From Stieleria maiorica (lineage in GTDB: Bacteria; Planctomycetota; Planctomycetia; Pirellulales; Pirellulaceae), in assembly GCF_008035925.1 (NCBI RefSeq), contig NZ_CP036264.1, positions 5,640,402-5,704,401 on the forward strand: a stretch of 64,000 bases of DNA. Direction: 5' to 3'. Every line of letters begins with the position of its first letter. Positions within the stretch are counted from its first letter, which is position 1. This document shows positions 42,819 through 51,926 of this stretch, one piece after another. The notes beneath the pieces are model-generated. The model made no database searches. It saw nothing but the letters and a program-made list of their open reading frames with translations, and was not told the origin of the DNA. A program made the position numbers and the translations under genes.

Positions 42819-43757
42819 CTACGCACCCCCTGTCCGACGCACCGCTTCCATGAACACCAACATCTGGTACAGCATCTGAACCTTTGGCATCGCGACTCCG
42901 GCCGCGCTTGCCGTATCGATCGGAGTTTTCAAAATCCGCTGCAATTCCATCGGCCGCCCGGCCAGGTAGTCCAGACGCATGCTGCTATCATAGGGCTTCA
43001 TCGTCCGCGTGTGGTCGATCGTCTTTTCGATCCACGTCGAATCGATCGATGCACCGCAGGCGCCGGCGGCGCGATGGACCTCGGTGATGATGTCCCGGAT
43101 CAGGTCGACCGATGATTCGTTGCCGATCAATTTGTCGGTCGATGCATCCAGTGCGACCGAGAGTCCGTTGAAGGGGATGTTCCACATCAATTTCCGCCAA
43201 CGCACCATGTTCAAATCGTCCGAGGTTTGGACCTCGATCCCCGCCGCCGTCATCTCGGCACAGATCTGTTCCGCTTTGGCCAATGTCGCGGGGCTGTTCT
43301 GGTAGGGGCCAAAAACGATCCGCCCGTAATCGATGTGGCGGATGTGCCCGGGGCCGACCTTGTTGCTGCACAAGAAACAGCATCCGCCAAAGACACGCTC
43401 CGGGCCGATCATCTGGGCGACATCCTTTTCCACGCCCAGTCCGTTTTGCAACACCAATGCCACGCCGCCGGCGCCGGTCGGCTTGGACAGCAGTGACGGC
43501 AAGGAATCGTTGTTGACGGTTTTCAGCCCCACCAGCGTGACGTCACAGGCGGGCATCGTGTCAACCGACCCATGGGCGTTGACCTGCGCCAAATCGAAAT
43601 CCCCCCAGTGACTTTCGATTCTCCAGCCATGATCGCGAACATGTTCGTAATCCGAACGCAACAAGAAATGAACGTCGTGTCCGGCCCGGGCGAGCATCGC
43701 GCCGTACAGGCCACCGACGGCCCCGGATCCGAGAATCGCATAGCTTTGCTGGGTCAT
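42819..43757 (-). CDS. panE: 2-dehydropantoate 2-reductase (ketopantoate reductase)
   Basis: 312 residues. PanE reduces 2-dehydropantoate to pantoate with NADPH in pantothenate/CoA synthesis. N-terminal Rossmann motif YAILGSGAVGGLYGAML (residues ~6-22), the middle segment LVLQNGLGVE, and the catalytic region VRWRKLMWNIPFNGLSVAL with the conserved Lys; the C-terminal domain has SSMRLDYLAGRPMEL. The length is typical. Paralogous 2-oxoacid reductases share these motifs, so exact substrate is probable rather than certain. Divergent from the nucleoside hydrolase gene, monocistronic. Confidence 0.86.
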   Translation of the reverse strand: MTQQSYAILGSGAVGGLYGAMLARAGHDVHFLLRSDYEHVRDHGWRIESHWGDFDLAQVNAHGSVDTMPACDVTLVGLKTVNNDSLPSLLSKPTGAGGVALVLQNGLGVEKDVAQMIGPERVFGGCCFLCSNKVGPGHIRHIDYGRIVFGPYQNSPATLAKAEQICAEMTAAGIEVQTSDDLNMVRWRKLMWNIPFNGLSVALDASTDKLIGNESSVDLIRDIITEVHRAAGACGASIDSTWIEKTIDHTRTMKPYDSSMRLDYLAGRPMELQRILKTPIDTASAAGVAMPKVQMLYQMLVFMEAVRRTGGA

Positions 43758-43936
43758 ATCGTTTGCTGTTTGGGAAAGTCAAAAGAACGGTTCGAGAGAC
43801 ACGATCGCCTTCAACTTACGAAACTCCGGGCCAGTTCCGCTACCAAGCCCTGGCGAAACCGCGTCGGCCCCGACTACAATTTGGCACAATCGTTTGTGCA
43901 GCTGTGTTTTTAGCAGCTGTGTTTCACCCCCGCCAA

Positions 43937-45016
43937 ATGATGCCACCGATGCGATCCGTACCTATCACCTTCCCCCGACTCTGTCTCGCCGTCTCCCTCA
44001 CCTCCGCGTTATTCGTGCTCTCGCACGTCGCGGCCGCTGATCCCGCCGCGCCCGAGCGGCCCGTCCAACTGATCCTTGACACCGATATCGGCAATGATTG
44101 TGACGACGTGATGGCGATGGGCGTGATCCATTCGCTGCAATCCCGCGGCGAGTGCGAATTGCTGGCCGTGACGATCACCAAAGACAACCCGCTGGCGGCC
44201 GCCTTCACCGACGCGCTCAATACGTTTTACGGGCGTGGCGAAATCCCGATCGGGGTATGCGACAGCGGCGTGACACCCGAAAAAGGTCGGTTCAATGTGT
44301 TGGCCGAACAACACGATGACGGACGACTGCGTTACCCACACGACCTCCGCTCGGACACCGAGGCACCGTCGGCGGTGGACGTCTTGCGCCAAACCCTCGC
44401 TGCGGCCGAGGACCACAGTGTCGTGATCGCGCAAGTCGGGTTTTCGACCAATCTGGCCAACCTGTTGCGTAGCGGACCGGACAAACACAGCAAGTTGTCG
44501 GGCGTGGATTTGGTCAAGCAAAAGGTGCGTCTGCTCTCGGCCATGGCCGGCGCCTTCACCAAAATCCCCAACAACAAGGGCGAGTTGTACGATCACCGCG
44601 AATACAACGTGGTCAAGGATTTGGAGAGCGCGCGTTACCTGGCCGAGCATTGGCCGGCCCCGATCGTCTGGAGCGGATTTGAGATCGGTCTGAACCTTCG
44701 CTATCCGCACGAGAGTATTGAAAAGGACTTTGACTACGTCGACCACCATCCGATCGCCGAGGCCTATGTGCTGTACAACCCGCCGCCGCACGATCGTCCG
44801 ACCTGGGACTTAACCTCGGTGTTGCACGCCGTCCGTCCGGACCGAACCTACTTTGATGTCTCGCCACCCGGACGCGTGACCGTCGACAAGGATGGATTGA
44901 CGACCTTCGAGCCCGTCGAAGGCGGCCGAGATCAGTACTTGATTTTGCGTGACGATCAAAAAGGCCGCGCGACCGAGGCGTTGGTCGCCCTGACCAGCCA
45001 GCCGCCTTCAAAATAG
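43937..45016 (+). CDS. Exported nucleoside hydrolase family protein
   Basis: 359 residues from the ATG at 43937. Residues ~1-34 make a signal peptide (LCLAVSLTSALFVLSHVAAA). The mature protein opens with LILDTDIGNDCDDVMAMG, the calcium-binding Asp cluster (DTDxxxDxDD) of inosine-uridine-preferring nucleoside hydrolases, and continues with the family's alpha/beta fold (AQVGFSTNLANLL, WSGFEIGLNL, DYVDHHPIAEAYVLYN). It would cleave the N-glycosidic bond of nucleosides outside the cytoplasm; planctomycete members may act on other glycosides. Monocistronic. Confidence 0.85.
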   Translation: MMPPMRSVPITFPRLCLAVSLTSALFVLSHVAAADPAAPERPVQLILDTDIGNDCDDVMAMGVIHSLQSRGECELLAVTITKDNPLAAAFTDALNTFYGRGEIPIGVCDSGVTPEKGRFNVLAEQHDDGRLRYPHDLRSDTEAPSAVDVLRQTLAAAEDHSVVIAQVGFSTNLANLLRSGPDKHSKLSGVDLVKQKVRLLSAMAGAFTKIPNNKGELYDHREYNVVKDLESARYLAEHWPAPIVWSGFEIGLNLRYPHESIEKDFDYVDHHPIAEAYVLYNPPPHDRPTWDLTSVLHAVRPDRTYFDVSPPGRVTVDKDGLTTFEPVEGGRDQYLILRDDQKGRATEALVALTSQPPSK

Positions 45017-45049
45017 ATCGACAAAGCGGGCAGGCAGTTGGTCATAAAA

Positions 45050-45073
45050 ACGACGGCCCGGAAGGGCCATCGT
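45050..45073. repeat. ACGACGGCCCGGAAGGGCC palindrome
   Basis: Same palindrome as in 23172-23252, positioned 34 nt after the nucleoside hydrolase stop; a candidate terminator. Confidence 0.6.
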
Positions 45074-45106
45074 CCATGCGAGCGTGGTCGTGCTTGGCAG
45101 AACGGT

Positions 45107-45245
45107 CCGCTAGGTTTTGTTCCTCAACCCGGCAAGGGTCGTATGTGGTAGCGGAATTCGCCAAGAATTTCGGCGTTTCCCGTGTGGACTGCTGCGAGTC
45201 GAAAGCCTTCGCGGCTTCCGCTACGGGATGAGGGACAAAGCCTAG
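45107..45245. repeat. Imperfect inverted element flanking the nasT-like stop codon
   Basis: 45107-45175 is the reverse complement of the element at 32252-32320. A partial opposite-strand copy (TTCCGCTACGGGATGAGGGA then CAAAGCCTAG) lies at about 45216-45245, so the two halves form a large imperfect stem. The CTAG at the right end includes the complement of the TAG stop of the ANTAR gene (45242-45244). Confidence 0.75.
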
Positions 45246-45835
45246 ACCTTGTAGCTGGAAATGACCTCCAGGGCCACGTGATGAAGTTTGCGATTGCTGT
45301 CCATCGCCATCTTTCGAAGCATGCGGTGCGCTTCGCCTTCGCCGAGACGTTGGTGCCGCATCAACAGGGCTTTGGCGAGGTCGATGTCTTTGCGTGAATC
45401 CAGTTGCGTACGATACTTGTCGGCTTCTTTGCGAAGCCGGCGATAGGCCGCGAAGGTCGCCATCGCCAGATCGATCGCCGGTTTGACTTTGACGCGATCG
45501 ACGCTGTCGACCATGTAGGCGCAAACGCCCGAGTCGACAGCGGCGTGGACCGTTTGCGCGTCTTGGTCTTGCGCGAACATGACGACCGGAGTGGGTTGGC
45601 GCTGCCGTATCTCCCGCAACTGCTCCAACGTATCGCGCCGGGGGCTGTCCAACTCGATCAGGACGACGTCGGGTTTGACGGTCGCCACCAGATCGAACAA
45701 ATCATCCAGCCCCGACGTCGAAAAGACGTTGGTGTACCCGTTGTCCCGAAGGATCTTTTCCAGGATCGCGCGACGCTGGCTGGACTGGTCAACCAGCATC
45801 AACTTCAACGTCGGCGGCGGAAGCGGTATCGCCAT
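45242..45835 (-). CDS. nasT: ANTAR-domain response regulator, NasT-like
   Basis: 197 residues from the ATG at 45835 (a GTG just upstream is in frame). An N-terminal receiver-like domain (LKLMLVDQSSQRRAILEKIL, VVLIELDSP, PVVMFAQD) is followed by a C-terminal ANTAR domain (residues ~150-190, KDIDLAKALLMRHQRLGEGE and MLRKMAMDSNRKL), the RNA-binding antiterminator module. NasT homologues bind a leader RNA and relieve termination in nitrate/nitrite operons. The usual phospho-acceptor Asp is not clearly placed, suggesting control by a partner rather than a kinase. It is the last gene of the cluster, 3 bp after cynS. Confidence 0.86.
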   Translation of the reverse strand: MAIPLPPPTLKLMLVDQSSQRRAILEKILRDNGYTNVFSTSGLDDLFDLVATVKPDVVLIELDSPRRDTLEQLREIRQRQPTPVVMFAQDQDAQTVHAAVDSGVCAYMVDSVDRVKVKPAIDLAMATFAAYRRLRKEADKYRTQLDSRKDIDLAKALLMRHQRLGEGEAHRMLRKMAMDSNRKLHHVALEVISSYKV

Positions 45836-45838
45836 CAC

Positions 45839-46306
45839 TTAGAACTTTTTGTAGGGCAGGAACTTTCCGCTGAAGGTGATTTTTACTCGGTCGCCCTTGG
45901 GATCCGGTTCACGATCGACGTCGATCGAAAAATCAATGGCGCTCATGATCCCGTCACCGAACTCTTCTTGCGCCACTTCTTTCATCGCCATCCCATAGAC
46001 CTGCATGATCTCGTAAAAGCGATACACGAACGGATCGCTGGGGACCGTTTGTGTCAGCGATCCGCGGTAGGGGTAACCTTGCAAGACCTTGCATTCGGCA
46101 TCGGACAGTTCCAACACCTCCTTGACCGACGCACAATCGTCGGCGGACATGGAGCACTGTCCCGAAAGTGCGGCGGCGACCCAAACGGGACTTTGCCCCA
46201 TTTTTTCGGCCAGCTCGGCCCAGGTCAGACCTTTGGAAACCTTGACCGATTCGATCTTGGTCACAACTTGTTCGAGTGTCGGCATGGGTTCTGTCATCGT
46301 GGTCAT
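45839..46306 (-). CDS. cynS: Cyanate hydratase (cyanase)
   Basis: 155 residues. Cyanase converts cyanate and bicarbonate to ammonia and CO2. The N-terminal helix-turn-helix-like domain is KGLTWAELAEKMGQSPVWVAAAL; the catalytic C-terminal domain has VYRFYEIMQVYG (active-site Arg and Glu) and GIMSAIDFSID (active-site Ser). The length equals that of E. coli CynS. It lies between the transporter ATPase gene and the ANTAR regulator, so the transporter probably supplies cyanate and the product ammonia feeds nitrogen metabolism. Confidence 0.94.
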   Translation of the reverse strand: MTTMTEPMPTLEQVVTKIESVKVSKGLTWAELAEKMGQSPVWVAAALSGQCSMSADDCASVKEVLELSDAECKVLQGYPYRGSLTQTVPSDPFVYRFYEIMQVYGMAMKEVAQEEFGDGIMSAIDFSIDVDREPDPKGDRVKITFSGKFLPYKKF

Positions 46307-46375
46307 AAAGAGATCTCCGAGAGAAAACGAGGGGGGGATAACTAAAACACTGCTTGGCGATCAACTGGGTGGCGA

Positions 46376-47293
46376 TCAATCGTGCGATGTCTCGTCGCGA
46401 TGGGGATAGGCGTCCATCGCGTGCGCCGTGTCGTCCATGGCCGTGGGGCGACGGTTGTGATCGATCAAGAAACGCAGGATGCGAGTTCGCAACCGCATGT
46501 ATTCCTCCGATTCGATCAACTGTTCGCGGGTCCGCGGTCGTGGGATGTTGATTTCGACGATCTCGGCGACGCGGGCTTCGGGGCCGTTGGTCATCAACGC
46601 GATGCGGTCGCTCAACAGAATCGCCTCGTCCACGTCGTGAGTGACCATGCAGACGGTCGCCCCGGCCTTGTCCCACATGCGAATCAGTTCGTCCTGAATG
46701 GAGCCGCGTGTCAGGGCATCGATCTGAGCGAACGGCTCGTCCAACAACAATGCCTTGGGTTGCACGGCAAACGCTCGGGCCAGCCCGACGCGCTGTCGCA
46801 TTCCGCCGGACAGGTGCGCGGGCATCTTTTTTCCGATATCACTCAATCCCATCAGGTGCAAATAGCGAGTCGTGTGCTGTGCGATTTGCTTGGCGTCCCA
46901 AGACGGAAACGCCGACCGCACGGCGACACGCACGTTGTCAAAGGCGGACATCCAAGGCATCAGCGCGAATGATTGGAAAACCACCATTCGGTCCAACCCC
47001 GGCCCCTGGACCTGTTTGCCGTCGACCAGGATGTCACCGGAGGTCGGTTCATCGAACCCGGCGATGATGTTCAGCAAGGTGCTCTTGCCACATCCGCTAT
47101 GACCGATGATCGAAACGAATTCACCGTTGGCGATATCCAGCGAGACATCTCGAAAGACGCAGATCTCGCCGCCGCCGGTCAGGGACGGAAAGAACTTTGA
47201 TGCGTTGCGGACCGAAAGTTGACCGTCGCTGGACTGGTCGCTCTGGGTATCGGAAGCCGCTTCGGGTTCTGCTGTCGGCATTTCAAGTTGCAT
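46376..47293 (-). CDS. Nitrate/cyanate-type ABC transporter ATP-binding protein
   Basis: 305 residues from the ATG at 47293. All ATPase motifs are present: Walker A GHSGCGKSTL, Q-loop FQSFALMPW, signature LSGGMRQRVGLARA, Walker B LLLDEPF and H-loop VTHDVDEA. The N-terminal ~45 residues and the C-terminal tail (DDTAHAMDAYPHRDETSHD) are extra. It resembles NrtD/SsuB/TauB ATPases; the flanking genes favour cyanate or nitrate. It overlaps the permease gene by 11 nt. Confidence 0.88.
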   Translation of the reverse strand: MQLEMPTAEPEAASDTQSDQSSDGQLSVRNASKFFPSLTGGGEICVFRDVSLDIANGEFVSIIGHSGCGKSTLLNIIAGFDEPTSGDILVDGKQVQGPGLDRMVVFQSFALMPWMSAFDNVRVAVRSAFPSWDAKQIAQHTTRYLHLMGLSDIGKKMPAHLSGGMRQRVGLARAFAVQPKALLLDEPFAQIDALTRGSIQDELIRMWDKAGATVCMVTHDVDEAILLSDRIALMTNGPEARVAEIVEINIPRPRTREQLIESEEYMRLRTRILRFLIDHNRRPTAMDDTAHAMDAYPHRDETSHD

Positions 47294-48188
47294 AGCTGGC
47301 CGCCTTGGATAGTTTGGAGAACAGGGCATCCATCAAGAAACCGACAAAGCCCACGACAAGAATCGCAAACAACACACCTGCGATGTCCAAGTTGTTCCAC
47401 TCGATCCACGTCAGGTACCCCACGCCGAGTTCGCCGAGCAACATTTCGGCCGGCACCACGGCCACCAGGGCGGACCCGAAACTGATCCGCAGTCCCGCGA
47501 CGATCGCCGGAGCCGCGGCCGGCAAGATCACCGTGAACAGCCGTCGAAACCATCCGAATTCCAGCATCCGCGACACCCGCAGGTAATCCTTGTCGATCGA
47601 TGCCAATCCGAATGCAGTATTGGCGATCGTCGGCCAAAGCGATGCCATGAACACCACCAAAATCGCGGTCAACGTCGGCTTTTGCACCGTGTACAACAGC
47701 AACGGCATCCACGCCAACGGCGAGATCGGTTTGAGCACCTGAAGGAACGGATTGACGGCGTTGAAAATGACCGGGTTGAGCCCCACGACCACGCCGACCA
47801 AGATCGCAACGATGCTGGCCAACACAAACCCGATGCTGAATCGAGTCACCGTGTAAAAGATCAAATGTGCGATGCCGTGGTCGTTGGTTCCGTTCTTGTG
47901 AAACGGATTGGAGAGTTCCTCGACGATCTTTTTGCCGACCAACAGCGGGCCCGGGACTCCGCTCGTCTTCTCCTCGTTGTACACGTACTCGCCGGCATCA
48001 TTCAGCACGATGTCACCGTTGAATTCGAGCAACATCAATTCTTCTTCGTTCATTCCCGTGGGATCGAACGCCGCTCGGCTGGTTGCGTACTGCCAACCGC
48101 CCAGCAAGGCGACCAGGATGGCCACGCTTAAGATTTTGGCTTGCCACCACTTGGGATCACTCGGCAAGCGCCAGGTTTTAGGATTCAT
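47283..48188 (-). CDS. Nitrate/cyanate-type ABC transporter permease
   Basis: 301 residues with about six membrane segments. The BPD_transp_1 coupling motif region is RMLEFGWFRRLFTVILPAAAPAIVAGLRISFGSA (EAA loop, about residues 200-240). An uncommon acidic insert of ~60 residues after the first membrane segment (NEEELMLLEFNGDIVLNDAG) lies outside the membrane and has no counterpart in E. coli-type permeases as far as I can tell. Homology to NrtB/CynB-type permeases is clear. It overlaps the ATPase gene and follows nrtA-like by 20 bp. Confidence 0.86.
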   Translation of the reverse strand: MNPKTWRLPSDPKWWQAKILSVAILVALLGGWQYATSRAAFDPTGMNEEELMLLEFNGDIVLNDAGEYVYNEEKTSGVPGPLLVGKKIVEELSNPFHKNGTNDHGIAHLIFYTVTRFSIGFVLASIVAILVGVVVGLNPVIFNAVNPFLQVLKPISPLAWMPLLLYTVQKPTLTAILVVFMASLWPTIANTAFGLASIDKDYLRVSRMLEFGWFRRLFTVILPAAAPAIVAGLRISFGSALVAVVPAEMLLGELGVGYLTWIEWNNLDIAGVLFAILVVGFVGFLMDALFSKLSKAASYAT

Positions 48189-48208
48189 CTCTGTTTCGCT
48201 TGTCGGGA

Positions 48209-49633
48209 TTAAAGGTTGTTGATCGGGAAGCTGGCCAAGTACTCGTCGGGTTTGGCCGGGTCAAACTCTTTCCCCATGATCACGTGTTTGGCGTACGTTT
48301 CGGTCCGATCCTCGTAGCCCATCTCCGATGCCAACGTGTTGCACTTGGTCGCCAGATAGACCTCTTCGGCAACCGTCTTGTAGTCAAAGTCGGTATCGAC
48401 GTGTTTCCAGCGTTTCATCTGGGTCAGAATCCAGATGGCCATCGAATGCCAAGGCATCGGGTCGAAGTCGATTCGATCGGGCACGTTGCCGATGCCTCCC
48501 ATTCCCGTTGCGTAACGTCCCGTGAGCACTTGTTCGAGCACGGTCACCGGCTGGTTCAAATAGTTTCGCGGTGCGATCGCTTTGGCGATTTCTTTGCGAT
48601 TAGATTTATCGGAGGCATAGGCTGTTGCATCGACGATCGAACGGAACAGGGCCAAGAAGGTGTTGGGGTAGGTCTTGGCGAATTCCTGCGAGATCGCGAA
48701 GGCACAACAGGGGTGCCCTTCCCAAATCTCTTTGGAAAGTTTGAAAATGAAGCCGGCGTTTTCGTAAACCGCACGTTGATTGAATGGATCAGGCGCAAGA
48801 TAGCCGTCGACGTTGCCGGCTTTCAGATTGGCGACCATCTCCGGCGGCGGCACCACGCGGATTTGAACGTCCTTGTCGGGATGCAGGCCGCCTTCGGCCA
48901 GGTAGTATCGCAACAGGTAGTTGTGCATCGAGTATTCGAAGGGAACACAAAACCGGAATCCCTTCATGTCCTTGGCGGTCTTCACCCCTTTGTGTTTGTT
49001 GGCCAGCGTGATCGCTTGGCCGTTGATGTTTTCCACCGCCGGCATGTAGAACGGCACCTTGGGTGATCCCGCTCCCAGCGTGATCGACAGCGGCATCGGG
49101 GACAGCATATGCGCCGCGTCGACTTCTTTGGTGATCGCCCAATCGCGGACCATCGCCCAACCGCTGGCCCGTCGCACTTTGGCGTTCAGCCCGTGTTTTT
49201 CGTAGAATCCCATCGGCTCGGCCATGATGATGGGCGTCGCACAAGTGATCGGAATAAACCCGATCGATAGATCCGGCTTTTCGATTTTGCCGACCTCCAT
49301 CGCCATCGCCTTGGCCGTGTCCAACGGAAACATGCCGCGAACAATCTCCGCCACCACGCCTGCTCCTGCGGCGGCGAGCACCTTGCGTCGCGAAAGATCG
49401 CTTTGGCCAAAGATCGCCTTGACGACGGCGGTTTCGACGGCATGGCTGATCGCATCTTCGGTTGAAATCGCTTTTTCATGCTCGCCGTGGCAGCTGGTCG
49501 ACGAGCATTGCGGCGTCTCACCTTGCGATCCATCCGCACCGTCGACCGGCGATGCCCCATGCATGCACCCGGCATGATGTTGATGTTCAAGCGACTGATC
49601 AGGGTCAAATGGATCACGACGAAAGACGCTCAT
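48209..49633 (-). CDS. NrtA/CmpA-type substrate-binding protein with Tat-like leader
   Basis: 474 residues from the ATG at 49633, which has AAGGA eight bases upstream. The mature part matches the nitrate/bicarbonate/cyanate-binding family (IGFIPITCATPIIMAEPMGF, DGYLAPDPFNQRAVYENAGF, WHSMAIWILTQMKRW). SRRKVLAAAGAGVVAEIV at ~80-97 looks like a twin-arginine signal, although it lies unusually deep. The first ~80 residues are rich in Cys and His (HQHHAGCMHG, CSSTSCHGEHEK), an unusual feature that might bind metal. First gene of the presumed nrtA-nrtB-nrtD-cynS-nasT operon; a sigma-54-like promoter lies upstream. Confidence 0.86.
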   Translation of the reverse strand: MSVFRRDPFDPDQSLEHQHHAGCMHGASPVDGADGSQGETPQCSSTSCHGEHEKAISTEDAISHAVETAVVKAIFGQSDLSRRKVLAAAGAGVVAEIVRGMFPLDTAKAMAMEVGKIEKPDLSIGFIPITCATPIIMAEPMGFYEKHGLNAKVRRASGWAMVRDWAITKEVDAAHMLSPMPLSITLGAGSPKVPFYMPAVENINGQAITLANKHKGVKTAKDMKGFRFCVPFEYSMHNYLLRYYLAEGGLHPDKDVQIRVVPPPEMVANLKAGNVDGYLAPDPFNQRAVYENAGFIFKLSKEIWEGHPCCAFAISQEFAKTYPNTFLALFRSIVDATAYASDKSNRKEIAKAIAPRNYLNQPVTVLEQVLTGRYATGMGGIGNVPDRIDFDPMPWHSMAIWILTQMKRWKHVDTDFDYKTVAEEVYLATKCNTLASEMGYEDRTETYAKHVIMGKEFDPAKPDEYLASFPINNL

Positions 49634-50098
49634 CTTTGTAGTCCTTGCAAGGTGTGATTCGAGCCGCGAATAAAAGGCTCGCGTTGCGGAAGAGTCCGCG
49701 GGGAAAGAAAGTCGGAACGCCGGCATGCGCATCCGCTTGTTGTCTGATCGCTCAAAACACCAGCTGACTTCGGTGCTTCGCTGGTCGGGACTTCCGCAAT
49801 CGCCGTACCAAACCAAGACAATCCCGGCGTCGTTTTTTGCCTGCCGCGGAAAACACCATGATTTGCAGATCCGATTGCCGCAAAAAAGGTCTCATGCGGT
49901 GACCGATGCAATGCGAAGATGTGAAAGGATTGCTAAACGTTGCAGCAACCATGCTTGTAATTCGTGCATTTCGATCGCCACAGCAAGCGTTGTCCGGTAT
50001 GCGATGGATTGGGTCGGACAGCGGCACACCAGCAACAACCGTGACTGGGGAATTCGTTAGAATTGTCCCTGCCCCATTCCCCACGCTCGGAGACCACC
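49634..50098. other. Divergent control region of the cyanate/nitrate operon
   Basis: About 465 bases between nrtA-like (minus) and a DUF1559 gene (plus). It contains the sigma-54-like site at 49796-49810. Downstream of it, on the minus strand, ACCAGC/GCTGGT arms (about 49763-49790) followed by TTTT could form a small hairpin in the leader; a NasT-type two-hairpin leader could not be confirmed. Confidence 0.5.
49796..49810 (-). promoter_or_regulatory. Putative sigma-54 (-24/-12) promoter of the nrt-cyn-nasT operon
   Basis: Minus-strand sequence TGGTACGGCGATTGC matches the consensus TGGCACRNNNNTTGC at all defined positions except one (T for C), with the obligatory 10 bases between GG and GC. 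It is 163 bp upstream of the first gene, on its strand, and the genes it would drive are nitrogen-assimilation genes, the classic targets of RpoN with NtrC. Confidence 0.6.
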
Positions 50099-51718
50099 AT
50101 GATTTCCCGCAAGACCCTGTGTTCCATCACGGCCACTTGGCTGTGTGGAGTTGTGTTGCTCGCACCGCAATCAACGCGGGCACAAACCGCCGAGAAACTT
50201 TCCACCAAGTATGTCCCCGACGATGCCGTCGCCGCAGCCTACCTTTCGCCGCGACAAATCCTCACCTCACCCGAGTGGGAACTGGCGCCCATCGAAGTCG
50301 CCCAAGCCGCGGGATTGCAATACGTCGGTGTCGACCCGCTAAACATCGACGACATCAAAGTCGTGGTCGGGATGCCAGGCCCGATGGGCCCCCAGGCGGG
50401 CGCGGCAATCGAATTGAACACCGACTTCACGATCGATCAACTCAACCCGATGATCTTGAATGAGTTCGACGCCAAGGAAGTCGACGGGCTGGAGGTCTAT
50501 GAGAGTCGCCGACCGCCGATCGTGCGTCTGCATCAAGCCGGACCACGCACCATTCTGGTCGGCTCTGGCGGATATCTGACAAAGATGTTGGCTGCCGGCG
50601 AAGACGGCACGGGTCAAGTCCCCAGTTTGGCGTCGCGGATCACGCGGCGAGACGGTGTGACCTTGCTGGCCGGCATGCAACAAATCCGCCCGTTGGTGAC
50701 GGGGCTGCTGCGACAGAATGCCGGTCAACTTCCTCCGCCACTTCGCGACTTGACGGAATTCGCCGAGTACGCCGATGCACTGTACATCAACATCGACTAC
50801 GCCCCGATGTCCGGCTCGCTAATGATTTCGGCGGTCGGTCGCGATGAAGACTCCGCTGCCAAACTGGAAAACGTCTTGAACCAGGCGATCGATTTCGGCC
50901 GCATGATGGCGACCAGCGAAATGATGAAGAACATCCAAGGCCAAGATCCGGTCAACCAGGCGATGGCGAAATACATCGAACGCCTGGGCACGCAGGTCGC
51001 TGCCATGGTGCGGCCCGAGCGAAGCGGAAAGATCGTGACCGTCAGACTCTCGGGCAACGTCGGCACCACCGGCGTCCTGGTCGGATTGCTGTTGCCAGCC
51101 GTCCAAGCCTCCCGCGAAGCGGCCCGACGCATGCAAGCCAGCAATGAACTCAAACAAATCGGACTGGCAATGCACAATTACCACGCGACCTACAACACGT
51201 TTCCCGATCGCGCGATCCGTGACGACAACGGTAATCCTCTGCTCAGTTGGCGCGTCGCAATCCTGCCCTACATCGAACAACAGCAACTCTATGAACAGTT
51301 CCATCTGGATGAACCCTGGGACAGCCCCCACAACCGCCAACTGATCGAGCAAATGCCTCGAACCTATGGCGACCCCAGTGCGATCGTGCCTCCCGGACAC
51401 ACCGTGTTCCAGGTACCTCAAGGAGAAGGCATGATGTTCGAAGATTCCGGGCAGATCAGGATGCGTGACATCACCGACGGCACGTCCAACACCATCATGG
51501 CGATCGAAAGCAGTGCCCAAGCGGCGGTGCCGTGGACAAAACCTGCGGATCTGCAGATCGATCCATCCGATCCGCTCGCGAAAATGGGCGACAACCGCCC
51601 CGGTGGTTTTCACGTGCTGATGGGTGACGGAGCCGTCCGATTCATCGCCAATTCCATCGATCCCGAAGTCTTCAAGAAACTGCTGACGCGGGCCGGCAGC
51701 GAACCGGTTAATTTTTAA
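50099..51718 (+). CDS. Exported DUF1559 domain protein
   Basis: 539 residues from the ATG at 50099, with GGAG seven bases upstream. Signal peptide to about residue 29 (STRAQ). The N-terminal ~320 residues are a beta/alpha region of unknown family ([35 protein letters not shown]). The C-terminal third has the planctomycete-specific DUF1559 signature: [33 protein letters not shown] followed by [18 protein letters not shown] and MGDGAVRFI at the end. DUF1559 proteins resemble pseudopilins, but here the domain lacks the N-terminal pilin methylation signal. Role unknown; divergent from the nrtA-like gene. Confidence 0.82.
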   Translation: MISRKTLCSITATWLCGVVLLAPQSTRAQTAEKLSTKYVPDDAVAAAYLSPRQILTSPEWELAPIEVAQAAGLQYVGVDPLNIDDIKVVVGMPGPMGPQAGAAIELNTDFTIDQLNPMILNEFDAKEVDGLEVYESRRPPIVRLHQAGPRTILVGSGGYLTKMLAAGEDGTGQVPSLASRITRRDGVTLLAGMQQIRPLVTGLLRQNAGQLPPPLRDLTEFAEYADALYINIDYAPMSGSLMISAVGRDEDSAAKLENVLNQAIDFGRMMATSEMMKNIQGQDPVNQAMAKYIERLGTQVAAMVRPERSGKIVTVRLSGNVGTTGVLVGLLLPAVQASREAARRMQASNELKQIGLAMHNYHATYNTFPDRAIRDDNGNPLLSWRVAILPYIEQQQLYEQFHLDEPWDSPHNRQLIEQMPRTYGDPSAIVPPGHTVFQVPQGEGMMFEDSGQIRMRDITDGTSNTIMAIESSAQAAVPWTKPADLQIDPSDPLAKMGDNRPGGFHVLMGDGAVRFIANSIDPEVFKKLLTRAGSEPVNF

Positions 51719-51926
51719 TTACTCGTCTTTTTGGCGGATCGCAACAGCCAGCGTCTCACCCGAGCACGGACGCTCGGCCGGCCCGACGTAGCTACCTTCG
51801 CCAGAAGGTGGATACCCGTGTTTTCCACGCTCTGGCGAGCGTAGCTACGTTGTAACGCGCCCGGTTGATACGCCGGACGCCCGTGCGAACCCTCTCATTG
51901 ATTCCTCCCCGACAAAACGTTTTCAA

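Noticed and set aside
49634-49785. NasT-type two-hairpin antiterminator leader
   Set aside because: I could draw an ACCAGC/GCTGGT hairpin but not two hexaloop hairpins plus a terminator with confidence; left as a check rather than a feature.
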